NCBI GenBank assembly: GCA_016744115.1
Contig: JADGEZ010000005.1
Span: 1-64,000 of the forward strand
DNA: 64,000 nt
Reading direction: 5' to 3'
Origin: Sulfurimonas sp.
Lineage (GTDB): Bacteria; Campylobacterota; Campylobacteria; Campylobacterales; Sulfurimonadaceae
In this document: positions 7,662 through 16,540 of the stretch, one piece after another
Numbering within the stretch: the stretch's first letter is position 1
Layout of the letters: every line of letters starts with the position of its first letter
Translations under genes and position numbers: made by a program
The notes under the pieces: model-generated
The model's input: the letters and a program-made list of their open reading frames with translations, nothing else
The model's database searches: none
Told to the model about the DNA's origin: nothing

Positions 7662-7755
7662 TCTAGCTTAAGCTAGTTTGCTGTTTTTGGTATCGCAATC
7701 TAGTTTGACGATAAGCTAGACTTTTATTTAGCATGCATTCCTAGGGAAAACTAGG
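7662..7755 (-). promoter_or_regulatory. Structured 5' leader of the DUF4214 gene
   Basis: Between the predicted promoter and the start codon the DNA is crowded with CTAG palindromes. TCTAGCTTA (7662-7670) pairs with TAAGCTAGA (7712-7720). CTAGCTTAAGCTAG (7663-7676) is self-complementary. CCTAG-GGAAAA-CTAGG (7740-7755) would form a hairpin at the extreme 5' end of the transcript. A stabilised leader would suit a very abundant surface protein; this is an inference from structure alone. Confidence 0.5.
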
Positions 7756-7758
7756 CGT

Positions 7759-7764
7759 ATTATA
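7759..7764 (-). promoter_or_regulatory. Predicted -10 box of the DUF4214 gene
   Basis: The minus strand reads ATCATATAATACG, a perfect TATAAT with the same ATCATATAAT context as the one before manC. There is no good -35, as is usual in Campylobacterota. Transcription would start near 7752, giving a leader of about 124 bases. Confidence 0.5.
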
Positions 7765-7896
7765 TGATATTTAATCTTAAAGATTTCTTTATTTATGTGT
7801 TTTATTAGCTAAGAATATGTTGGGAGTAGTATAATTAGTTTTAATTATTTGGATTATAATCATTTCTTGTTTAAGGCTTGGAATTTTGGAGGAGTT

Positions 7897-7992
7897 AGAC
7901 CCTGAATCAAGTTCAGGGTGACGGAGGGTTGTTTAGGGTGATGAGGGTTGTTTAGGGTGATGACCTGTCATTCTGAACTTGATTCAGAATCT
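7897..7992. repeat. Type-c hairpin and coding type-d hairpin
   Basis: About 7898-7921 is ACCCTGAA-TCAAG-TTCAGGGT-GACGG. Two short GGGTGATGAGGGTTGTTTA-like repeats follow. About 7966-7989 is ATTCTGAA-TCAAG-TTCAGAAT on the minus strand and lies inside the 3' end of the acyltransferase gene. The rest of the gene-free stretch 7629-7951 is the leader and promoter of the DUF4214 gene. Confidence 0.7.
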
Positions 7993-8992
7993 TCTTAGAC
8001 AATTTAAATCTGTATTTTTTGATATTTTTTTCAATACTTAGAACTCCTACTAAAGAAATGAGCAATGATATTAGAAAGACTGTGAGACTATAGAGATATA
8101 TCTCTGTAGATTTATCTATGAATGAATAATATTCTAATATCCAAATTGCTAAAAAATGAGATAAAAACATACCGTAAGACAAATCACCTAAAAAATGGTT
8201 CATTGGCAGTTTTATTTTACTCTTGGCTAGATGTGTGACGATTGGGATGCCTATTAAGATGCCCATTATTGTTTCTCGCATATCGGAGCTATGCAAGATA
8301 TTTAACATGGCTAATGTTATTAACAATACAATCATAGTTATATATACCAATACTGGGAAAAATTTATCAAAGAGATCTGCCTTAGTGTTTTGAGAAGTGT
8401 TTCTATATATAGATAAACCTAAGATGAAAATAAATAGTACTCCAGGGAGTAACCTGTATCCAAAAAAATCAGTAGAGATATAAGCTAGATTTGCTACAAA
8501 AAATACACCTAAGGATAGGATGGCAACTGCTATTTTCACAGGTTTAAAATATATAATCAAGGGTAAGACTAAATAAGCTTGTAACTCTACTCCTAAAGAC
8601 CAAGCTGGTGGGACTAACCACCATTTTGGTTCTTGCAAGATAGAGTTCTCAAGAAGCATGTAGTAGTTTAGAGGGATCACTAAAAGATTGTTTAGTAATG
8701 CTGTGAGTTCGTATTTAGGAGAACCGTATTTTGTTAGAAATAAAAAAAGTAGTGTTAGGATAACTATAAAAATATACTGAGGAAATATCCTTAAGGCTCT
8801 TTCATAGTAAAAGGCAAGATATACGGGGGTTTTTGAGATAAATACCTTTGAAAAAAGACTACTAACTACAAATCCAGCAAGTATGTAGAAAATGACTACT
8901 GCTGCTACTCCAGGGTTTGCCCCATAAAAAGTTATTCCAAGATGAGAGAGTAAGACTAGGGTCGCTAAAAAAAAACGCAGATAACCAAACAT
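7952..8992 (-). CDS. Acyltransferase 3 family membrane protein
   Basis: This 346-aa integral membrane protein has about ten predicted spans. It opens with MFGYLRFFLATLVLLSHLG, the usual start of OafA/YrhL-type acyltransferases, with the conserved His in the first span and the Arg in YYERALRIFPQY. Such enzymes O-acetylate or otherwise acylate surface polysaccharides using cytoplasmic acyl donors. It is the last gene of the polysaccharide operon, 22 bases after the gene before it, so decoration of that polymer is likely. The final residues (ILNQVQNDRSSP) are encoded by one of the constant-loop hairpin repeats, so the natural C-terminus has been replaced or extended. Confidence 0.8.
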   Translation of the reverse strand: MFGYLRFFLATLVLLSHLGITFYGANPGVAAVVIFYILAGFVVSSLFSKVFISKTPVYLAFYYERALRIFPQYIFIVILTLLFLFLTKYGSPKYELTALLNNLLVIPLNYYMLLENSILQEPKWWLVPPAWSLGVELQAYLVLPLIIYFKPVKIAVAILSLGVFFVANLAYISTDFFGYRLLPGVLFIFILGLSIYRNTSQNTKADLFDKFFPVLVYITMIVLLITLAMLNILHSSDMRETIMGILIGIPIVTHLAKSKIKLPMNHFLGDLSYGMFLSHFLAIWILEYYSFIDKSTEIYLYSLTVFLISLLISLVGVLSIEKNIKKYRFKLSKKILNQVQNDRSSP

Positions 8993-9014
8993 ATAAATCC
9001 TTAGAGCATAACGC

Positions 9015-10853
9015 TTAGTCTTTTGAGACTATTAGTTTTATTTTGTGGGGGGAGGTGTTTTTGTATATGTAGCTCTTGTTGTATAGTATGTTAAAAGATA
9101 TATCGTATATGCCTTCTTGGAGATTTTTTGAGCTTATTGGGAACTCTAGGGTGTTTTCTTCTAGGGGGGTGTTTTCTTTTGTTGGGATTTTTCTTAGTGT
9201 TTTGTAGTTTTTGTCTTGGAAGATTACTAGAGATATGTCTGGGGCTTTTGATAGATGGCTTTGAAGCTTGTATGGTAAGATTAGGCTGAGGGTGCAGTCT
9301 TTTTTTAGGACTATATAGTAGGGGATGCTTAGAAGGTAAAAGCTTATCTCTTTGTTTATGAAGGAAAAGACTCCGTGTATCATGTTGCTGTCTATTAGTT
9401 TTTGTTTGTTTTTGTTAAAAAGTTCTTTGGAGAGGGTGAAAGGTTCTTGTAATCTCTTTTTTATGGCTAGTTTTTCTTCATAGGTGTTTGAGGGAGTAAA
9501 AAACTTGGTCTCGTAGAGTTCTTTATAGTAGTTTTCAAAGGAGATTTCATCTTGGGTAAAGGGGAGAGTAAACTGGTAAGGGCTTGCAGGCCAGTTTAGA
9601 GTTTGAAATACTTGTTTTATAAAAAGATGGGGATAATGTGTAAGAGCATAGTTAAAGTAAATACTCCATTCATCGAGGGCTTTGACTAAGGAAATCTCGT
9701 AAAACTCTTGGATTGCTTCTTTATAGATGGACTTGTTTATAATCTGTGGGCAATGAGAAGAGTAAGAGAGGAGTTGTTTGTAGTTTTTAGCTAGAAGTAT
9801 CTCTTTTGTGTTTTGTTGTCCTTTATCGTAGGGGGTGATGTTGTGGTGGTATTTGAGTAGGTCGTGGAAATAGTATGCTTTGTATTTGCCCTCTTTTGAT
9901 ATAAACTTTTCTTTTGATATGGGTTTTAGCATCTGGTTATCATCGTCTAGCATGATAAACTCTTCTTCTAATATCTCTAGGTTTGCTAGGGAGGCTCTTA
10001 GAAGAAAGTTTTTACTTTGATGGTCTTTTGAGGCAAAGTTTTTTATCTCTTTGTCTAAGATACTTGTTTCATCTATGATGGTGAAGGAGTGTTTTGTTTT
10101 TAAGTTTTGAAATATATCTATGTTTTTAGGGGAAGTTACTATGATGTACTCTTTTACAAAATCGCAGTACTTGTCGATAGTTTGTATGGTAGCTTGAAGG
10201 TTTTCAAAGTAGATGCTTATAAAAACAAACTGGAGTTTTTTTGAGTTTTTTTGCAGTACTAGGGTTTTTTCTTTGAGTATTTGGCTGGGTATTTGGCTTT
10301 GCTTTATCTTTTTTAGTTTGGCTTTATAAAGAGTTGGGTTATTGTAATATAGGGAAATGATTTGTATGATTTCATTGTCTGAGCCGTATTGTAAATAATC
10401 AAAGTGTTCACAATATGGACTAGAGTTTTTGTATGTAATGAGAATATTTTTTTGGCTTAGGTAGCTTTGGAGAGCCTCTTTACTTGGGTTAAGGTCTATG
10501 ACTAGGAAGATTTTTTGGTTTTTTTCATTTGTGAAGAGAAAATCAATATTTTTAAAAATTTTGCTTAGTTTTACTTTTTTGCTTTGGCTGTGGGTATCTG
10601 CTAATACTATATTTGCCTTTTGTGTGTTTGTGTTGAAGGTTTTGTCTCCTTGGAGTTCTTGTTTTATCTCTTGGAGGAAGCTTGCATCTAGGGTGATTTT
10701 TTGTGCTGGTTTTTTTTGAGGGAGTCCGTTGTCTCTTAGGTGCATTAGGAGCGGTTTTAGCTTTGGGAAGTACTTAAATACTTTTAGCGATATTTTTCTT
10801 AACTCATTGTTATAAGTGAGTTTGAAAAATAGGGCTAAGAGAAAGTTTTTCAC
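9015..10853 (-). CDS. Putative GT-A / Stealth-like glycosyl- or sugar-phosphate transferase
   Basis: This 612-aa protein is not firmly recognised. Residues 1-45 are an amphipathic segment (LRKISLKVFKYFPKLKPLL) that resembles the tail of the methyltransferase in the same operon. The middle has a GT-A-like stretch starting LQFVFISIYFENLQATIQTI, an acidic metal-binding motif (FIMLDDDNQML), and SSHCPQIINKSIYKEA followed by DEWSIYFNYALTHYP, reminiscent of Stealth-type phosphotransferases. The end looks like a beta-sandwich (EGIYDISFNILYNK). The start is GTG directly after the TAG of the preceding gene. By context it adds a sugar or sugar-phosphate to the exported polysaccharide. Substrate is unknown. 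Confidence 0.55.
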   Translation of the reverse strand: MKNFLLALFFKLTYNNELRKISLKVFKYFPKLKPLLMHLRDNGLPQKKPAQKITLDASFLQEIKQELQGDKTFNTNTQKANIVLADTHSQSKKVKLSKIFKNIDFLFTNEKNQKIFLVIDLNPSKEALQSYLSQKNILITYKNSSPYCEHFDYLQYGSDNEIIQIISLYYNNPTLYKAKLKKIKQSQIPSQILKEKTLVLQKNSKKLQFVFISIYFENLQATIQTIDKYCDFVKEYIIVTSPKNIDIFQNLKTKHSFTIIDETSILDKEIKNFASKDHQSKNFLLRASLANLEILEEEFIMLDDDNQMLKPISKEKFISKEGKYKAYYFHDLLKYHHNITPYDKGQQNTKEILLAKNYKQLLSYSSHCPQIINKSIYKEAIQEFYEISLVKALDEWSIYFNYALTHYPHLFIKQVFQTLNWPASPYQFTLPFTQDEISFENYYKELYETKFFTPSNTYEEKLAIKKRLQEPFTLSKELFNKNKQKLIDSNMIHGVFSFINKEISFYLLSIPYYIVLKKDCTLSLILPYKLQSHLSKAPDISLVIFQDKNYKTLRKIPTKENTPLEENTLEFPISSKNLQEGIYDISFNILYNKSYIYKNTSPHKIKLIVSKD

Positions 10854-12899
10854 CTAGTTTTCTTCTATGCTGAGTGACTTAAACTTTATGGCTAGGATTC
10901 TTGAGTCTTTAGCACTTGCTCGTTTTGCGTTTGGTAGGCTAAAGCTTATGGTGTTGATGTTTGAATCATTGAAGTAAGAGTTTTTTGGCATAAGGTGTAT
11001 GAGTTTATCGCCTCTTATCTCTTTGTTTTTTAGCATGAGATTGCCGTTTAGGAAGATGCTGATGTTTTGTGTTCCTAGAGTGTCTATATCTAGGACTATG
11101 GTAGTGGTTTTATCTGTAGTTTTGATATATTTAAAACTTATACTTGACTTAAATCTATTTGTCCATCTATGGGAACTCTCCGCAGAAGAGAAACCTTCAA
11201 AAATCATGTTTGTAGTGTCAAAATACTCTTTTTCTTTTACTGCTCTTAGAGAAGAGAAGCCTATCTTACTCATAGCAGGTATCATTATGTTGTAATACTC
11301 ATCTATGTGATTGTATCTATCTTCGTATATCTCTTTTGTTTTACAAGCATTATTTTTACAGTACCAACCTGAGCTTAGTCTATCTAGGACTATATCCATT
11401 ACAGCGTATAGGTTTACTTTGTCGTATTTTACAATGCTTCCTTTGTCCATTATGAGTAAGAAGTTATCAAACATCCCTCCCTCTAAACCATAGGTTTTAT
11501 AGCTATCTTTGTTGTCTAAAACTGGAAGATGATCACTATAGAGAATCACGAGGGCATTTGGAGAGATCTTTTGTATGTTTTTTAAATATTTTTTTATAGA
11601 CTTCATTCTATAAAACTGCTGGTTTATCGCTCTTTGGGTATGATCACTTAGGTTTAACTCTTCTATGTTTAAAACTGTAATCTCTTGAGGTCTTTTTGGG
11701 TTTTTCATCTCATGAAAAGCATGTCCCCATACTGAAAACATATAGTTTAAAATCGGTTTATTTGGATATGTTTTTTCAATATAGTCATTGTTTTGCTTAT
11801 ATAAATCATCATCATAGATAGCGTACTCGCCTTGAGATATTTTATCGTTACTTAGATAAGATGTTTTATTTTCAAAGTACTCTTTTGGGTAGTTTATATC
11901 TGAGAAGCCTAAACTTTTTAAAGCCTCATAAGAGGGTTGTGGTTTAAATGTGTTTGTGAAAATCGTACTGTAGCCCATTTTACTCAAGATTGTAGGTAAA
12001 CAATTTGTAGAACTTCCTTTAAATTCTGTGAGTTCAAAGGCTGAAAATTTTTGTAGGGCTGGGACTCCACATAAAACTTCAAACTCTGATTGGATAGTAC
12101 CACCACCATATATTGGGGCTCTGTGTCTTGAGGCATTTTTTATTTTTGGGATTTCTTTGTTTAGTTTTAGATTTGTTAAACGCTCTGGGCTAAAAAATGA
12201 TTCTAAACCTATGATGTATATGTCTCGTTTTTGAATTTTAGATTTTAAGCTTGATACGATAGTGTTTAAATCTTCTTCTTGGTTTACTTTATGGTGTTTG
12301 ACTTTTAATCTGTTTTGAGACTTTACAAGTCCTTCGTAAATAAAGGAGTTGATTCTTCCTGTTTTTTGATAATCATAATAGGTTTTATCGTCTGACCAAA
12401 ATTCTTTTTTTTCAAAGGCTAATTTTTGAAATAAGACTATAAAATAGGATGAGATAGGGAATATTGGACTCAGTAATAGTGTCAAAGATAAGATAATTAT
12501 TGTGTAAGTTAAGAGGATTTTTTTTACTATTTGGTATTTATATGTTAAGTATATACTCATACTGTTGATCAGAAAAAAAGCAGCATACGCTAAAGAGCCT
12601 TTTGATTGGATGAGGGCTTCTACTAATAATGGCACATGAGATAAATAAGTAAAATCAAGGTTTCTATTATAAACTAAAGAAGCAAAATCTAGGACTAGAT
12701 AAAAGGAGATAATAATAAAAGGTATGATATACGCTTTTTTCCTTAATACTAAATAAGAAAGTGTATAAATGATAGTGAGAAGCAGAAACTCTAGGGGAGA
12801 GTTTTCAAGAAGGTTTATCCCACTATAATAACCTTTACTCAAAAGAGTATATCCATAAATTAAAATAGCTGTTATTATATAAAAGAGTGCAAACTTCAT
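10854..12899 (-). CDS. LTA synthase / sulfatase-fold phosphoglycerol-type transferase
   Basis: About four or five N-terminal membrane spans (residues 1-175) precede a periplasmic sulfatase-fold domain. Visible catalytic elements are GLESFF (metal-binding Glu), GGGTIQSEFEVL with the nucleophile Thr near residue 268, FSVWGHAFHE, and ILYSDHLPV (Asp-His metal ligands). Enzymes of this fold move phosphoglycerol or phosphoethanolamine from lipids onto glycans. A beta-rich tail of about 110 residues follows. I chose the ATG at 12899, not the longer frame from 12950, because it gives a TAATG overlap with the preceding stop and has AAGGA upstream. By position it decorates the operon's polysaccharide after export. 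Confidence 0.75.
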   Translation of the reverse strand: MKFALFYIITAILIYGYTLLSKGYYSGINLLENSPLEFLLLTIIYTLSYLVLRKKAYIIPFIIISFYLVLDFASLVYNRNLDFTYLSHVPLLVEALIQSKGSLAYAAFFLINSMSIYLTYKYQIVKKILLTYTIIILSLTLLLSPIFPISSYFIVLFQKLAFEKKEFWSDDKTYYDYQKTGRINSFIYEGLVKSQNRLKVKHHKVNQEEDLNTIVSSLKSKIQKRDIYIIGLESFFSPERLTNLKLNKEIPKIKNASRHRAPIYGGGTIQSEFEVLCGVPALQKFSAFELTEFKGSSTNCLPTILSKMGYSTIFTNTFKPQPSYEALKSLGFSDINYPKEYFENKTSYLSNDKISQGEYAIYDDDLYKQNNDYIEKTYPNKPILNYMFSVWGHAFHEMKNPKRPQEITVLNIEELNLSDHTQRAINQQFYRMKSIKKYLKNIQKISPNALVILYSDHLPVLDNKDSYKTYGLEGGMFDNFLLIMDKGSIVKYDKVNLYAVMDIVLDRLSSGWYCKNNACKTKEIYEDRYNHIDEYYNIMIPAMSKIGFSSLRAVKEKEYFDTTNMIFEGFSSAESSHRWTNRFKSSISFKYIKTTDKTTTIVLDIDTLGTQNISIFLNGNLMLKNKEIRGDKLIHLMPKNSYFNDSNINTISFSLPNAKRASAKDSRILAIKFKSLSIEEN

Positions 12900-15800
12900 T
12901 AGGAATCCTTTAAAATATTTTGCAGTAATTTTTGTGTACTTTGCTCCCATGTTAGATAGGGCATCTCTATAGATTTTGGGTGTAGGTCTTGCTTGTATAA
13001 GTCAAGCCATTGTTTTAGTGTCTCTGCCAAGGGGATGGGGCTGCGTGTATCCTCATAATAATAAGCATACTTAGAAGCAACTTCTTTAAATACTGGAATA
13101 TCTCTTGCTATAATAGCCAACTTATGTTGGGCTGCTTCTATAAGAGGCAAACCAAATCCCTCTCCATAACTCGCTGCTATCAAACAATCTGAGACTAAAT
13201 ATAACTCTTGTAGATAAGTATTATCTACATTTTGGAGGATAAAAAGCCTTTGGTTTAGTTGTGGATGGTTTTGTACTTTTTGTAAAAAACTCTCAACTAG
13301 CCAGCCTTTTTTTCCAACAATGACAAGGCTTATATCAATATTTTTTTTCCATAATAACTCAAAACTTTCTAATGTCTGTGCATGTGCTTTTCTGGGTTCT
13401 ATCGTTCCTATCATTAGAAATGTTTTGCTTTTTTTAAATCTTTGAAGCTGTGATTTTTGCTCTTTAGATAGATTTGAGGGAGTGTCTAACTTCGTTATTC
13501 CTGCTCCTAGGTGAAAATAAGATATATTTTTTTTATTTGGCAGGTAGCTATGGAGTTCCTCTTTTACCGATTTTGATATAGCTATGAGAGAATGAAACTT
13601 TGCTATTGTTTTTATCCACGGTAGATAGTATTTTGTTGCTAAGGGTAGAAATGTGTCCGCTTGTAAAATAGGGAGTAAGTCATGGACTACAATAATTACT
13701 TTTACCCCTTTTTGTGAGATAAACTGTAAATAATCTTCCTGAAAAGGGATAATAGTGAGGTTTAAATCAACTCCTAAAAAAATATCATCTTCATAAAAGT
13801 CTATAGCTTTATCAAACAAAACATTTTGCGGAATATCTAAAAATTTTGAAACAAATTGATGTGCATAACGGTAACCTTGGCTGATCTCATCTGCATAAAT
13901 AGGCTCAATTTTATAGTGTTTAGGTGGGTTTTTGAGAAGCTCATTTAAGATATTTTTAACCACTCTTTGTATGCCTGTTTTAGAGTCTCTTTGTACTAAC
14001 TCTGATATATCTACAAAGAGTTGTTTCATTTTTGGCTGAGGAGTAAAGTTATAGGCTAGGGATTGTGAAATATTTTTTATACTACTATCACTTAATCTTG
14101 ATGTATCCTCTTTTAGAGAATTTATTAGGTTTGCTAAGGCTAGGTTTGAAGGCTTGTTGTAGATGCTTTCTATGGCTTGATTGTATTGTTTAGCACAGGC
14201 TACTGGCTCGTGTTTTGTTTGTATGATGTTTTGTGCATTTTGACTTAATGTTGTTCTGTACTCTTCATCTTCATAGAGCTTTTCTAGGGCTGATACTAGC
14301 TGTGTGTTTGTAAAGTCATCTTCTAGCATGTGTAGCGCTTGCTTTGAGAGTTCTGCCATAGAACCGTTGGCGTTTACAATGGTAGGGAGTGCATAATTCA
14401 TACAGTCTAAAACAGCTCCTGAAGTTTCACCTCTTGAGCTTGTTCTTAGCTGAACTGCTATATCTGCTGCTTGGAGGTAGGTATGAAATGTATTTGTATC
14501 GACCCATGAAGTGATGATGATTTTATTTTTTGAATTTGAGTTATTAATAGTATTTGTAAGTTCTGCTCCATAAGGAGTTGCTGGGTTTTCCCCTACAAAA
14601 ATAAGGTGACACTCTGAAATACTGCAAAGGGAAGATTCTAAGAATGCTTCTAATAAACGGTGATGGAGTTTTTTATCACCTATTAAACCAAAACTACAGA
14701 TAACAAAGGAGTCTTTAGCTAAGGATAGTTCCTCTTTTGCTGCAAGTTTATCGATTTTTTTAGCTGCTTGTCTTAGGTGTGGTATTACAAAATGATCTTT
14801 TTTTAGATCTTCGTTATACCAGTGTTTTATCAGGTCTATAGAGAACTGTGAATGCGTTATGATACCTAGAGCATTTTGTAAAACTCTAAGATTTAAAGGA
14901 TACTTACTTATCATTGCATCTACATCTTGTGTTTTGAAGTGATCATTTAGGGCGTAGAGACCATGATCGTGATAAAGGCTTTGAGTAAAAAGGTACTCTT
15001 TTTTTCCTGTAGATTCTAAGTTAAAAATAAGCGATGATATATAAAAATCATGAAGAACAACAATACCTGGAATTTTGTCCAACAAATCAAACATATGATC
15101 ATGAAAACTAGAGTTTCCAAAATGGTAGAGAACTCTTTGGTAATGTGAATGATGCTGTTTAAACTCTTCTTCTTGGATTATCTTGCAATTTTTTATAATC
15201 CATGTATCTGTAACTTGCGTCTGTTTTACAATGACATCAATATCATAATGCTTGGATAAAACAAGTAATAACTCTGCACTATAATCACTTATACCACTTT
15301 TCTCTGGGGGAAGAGGCGAAATGTAGGCTAGTTTTGCTTTATTTATAGGACTTAGCTTTACTTGAAGTTTTTTCATCTCTTGTATGGCTATTTTTGCTGA
15401 TGATTGCCATGAAAACTTTTGAGACTGTTCTTTAGCGTGATTTTCTAGGGACTTACAAAACTCTTCATCTCTTAAGACATGCTGAATTTTTGCTGCTATT
15501 GATTTGTCATCTTTTGCATCAAACATCGCTTCTTCTAAGCCCATAACTTCTATAAGGCTTGAGTTATTTCCACATATCACGGCTTTGTGGCACTGCATAG
15601 CTTCTAGGACTGGAAAACCAAAACCCTCATGGAGAGATGGAAATACAAAGACTTTACAAAGGTTATATAAACTGACTAAATCATTTTCTGATATATAGTT
15701 TGTAAATATCACATCTCTCTCATCTAAGCCATTTGCTTTGATGAGGCTAAGTAGTTGTTCTAGTTGCACTTGTGTAATGGCACATACTATAAGAAGTTGA

Positions 15801-16540
15801 AACTCTTGGATTAGGTCTTGGGGCAGGAGTGCATAAGCACGAATAAGACCCTCCACATTTTTACGATAATCTATACCCCCTGTGTACATAATAAAAGGCT
15901 TTGTAATCTTGTATGTGTTAAAGAGTTCTTTTTTTTGTGGGGGTGCAATTTCCATCGCTTTAAAATGGCTTTGCGAAGCTGCTGAGATATTTACTATACT
16001 ACTTAAATTTAAATATTTTATAGCCTCATCTTTTGAGGCAGTTGAGATAGACAATACTAAGTCTGCTTTTTTTAAGTACTCTAATTTTTCAAAATACCAC
16101 TTTTTCATTTGCGGATTATTTAGGTATATTTGTTCATGGACTAGAGGGATTAAATCGTATTGGATTACTGCTACTGGTATGTTTTTATTGAGAAGCTTTA
16201 TGCTTGTTATTGCCTCATCATTTGAACCCTCAAAGAGACTACTTATCATGATGAGTTGAGGATTAAGGCTCATTAAGTAGGCTTCATACACTTTTTGAGA
16301 TCTTTGATCATCTTCTGCTATGGGTGTCCAAACTTTGATGCTTTTTTTGCTTAGATAGGGTGAAAATATCTCTTTTATTTCACTTATACTCTCTGGAAAA
16401 AAAGCATTACAAAGTAGGATAAATTGATCTTCATCATTGTTATTTTCAAGCATGGCTTGGACTAGGGCTAGGGTGTATCTCCCTATACCTCTCTTTGCAT
16501 TTGATGCTTGCGCACCTTGCATATCAATAACTATACGCAT
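12899..16540 (-). CDS. Triple-domain GT4 glycosyltransferase (WbdA/MtfB-like)
   Basis: This 1213-aa protein holds three GT-B glycosyltransferases in one chain. Domain 1 (about 1-385) opens MRIVIDMQGAQASNAKRGIG and has HEGFGFPVLEAM. Domain 2 (about 395-790) opens AYISPLPPEKSGISDYSAE and has RGETSGAVLDCM. Domain 3 (about 837-1213) opens LFVDISELVQRDSKTGIQR and has GEGFGLPLIEAA. The E-x7-E signature of retaining GT4 enzymes is intact in domains 1 and 3 and reads E-x7-D in domain 2. The layout follows the polymannose polymerases of E. coli O8/O9a. With manC in the operon, mannose transfer from GDP-mannose is the best guess. It overlaps both neighbours by one base (TAATG). Confidence 0.85.
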   Translation of the reverse strand: MRIVIDMQGAQASNAKRGIGRYTLALVQAMLENNNDEDQFILLCNAFFPESISEIKEIFSPYLSKKSIKVWTPIAEDDQRSQKVYEAYLMSLNPQLIMISSLFEGSNDEAITSIKLLNKNIPVAVIQYDLIPLVHEQIYLNNPQMKKWYFEKLEYLKKADLVLSISTASKDEAIKYLNLSSIVNISAASQSHFKAMEIAPPQKKELFNTYKITKPFIMYTGGIDYRKNVEGLIRAYALLPQDLIQEFQLLIVCAITQVQLEQLLSLIKANGLDERDVIFTNYISENDLVSLYNLCKVFVFPSLHEGFGFPVLEAMQCHKAVICGNNSSLIEVMGLEEAMFDAKDDKSIAAKIQHVLRDEEFCKSLENHAKEQSQKFSWQSSAKIAIQEMKKLQVKLSPINKAKLAYISPLPPEKSGISDYSAELLLVLSKHYDIDVIVKQTQVTDTWIIKNCKIIQEEEFKQHHSHYQRVLYHFGNSSFHDHMFDLLDKIPGIVVLHDFYISSLIFNLESTGKKEYLFTQSLYHDHGLYALNDHFKTQDVDAMISKYPLNLRVLQNALGIITHSQFSIDLIKHWYNEDLKKDHFVIPHLRQAAKKIDKLAAKEELSLAKDSFVICSFGLIGDKKLHHRLLEAFLESSLCSISECHLIFVGENPATPYGAELTNTINNSNSKNKIIITSWVDTNTFHTYLQAADIAVQLRTSSRGETSGAVLDCMNYALPTIVNANGSMAELSKQALHMLEDDFTNTQLVSALEKLYEDEEYRTTLSQNAQNIIQTKHEPVACAKQYNQAIESIYNKPSNLALANLINSLKEDTSRLSDSSIKNISQSLAYNFTPQPKMKQLFVDISELVQRDSKTGIQRVVKNILNELLKNPPKHYKIEPIYADEISQGYRYAHQFVSKFLDIPQNVLFDKAIDFYEDDIFLGVDLNLTIIPFQEDYLQFISQKGVKVIIVVHDLLPILQADTFLPLATKYYLPWIKTIAKFHSLIAISKSVKEELHSYLPNKKNISYFHLGAGITKLDTPSNLSKEQKSQLQRFKKSKTFLMIGTIEPRKAHAQTLESFELLWKKNIDISLVIVGKKGWLVESFLQKVQNHPQLNQRLFILQNVDNTYLQELYLVSDCLIAASYGEGFGLPLIEAAQHKLAIIARDIPVFKEVASKYAYYYEDTRSPIPLAETLKQWLDLYKQDLHPKSIEMPYLTWEQSTQKLLQNILKDS

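Noticed and set aside
12899-12950. Longer start for the LTA-synthase-like gene (ATG 12950)
   Set aside because: It would overlap the glycosyltransferase gene by 52 bases; the ATG at 12899 has AAGGA and the TAATG overlap seen at other junctions of this operon.
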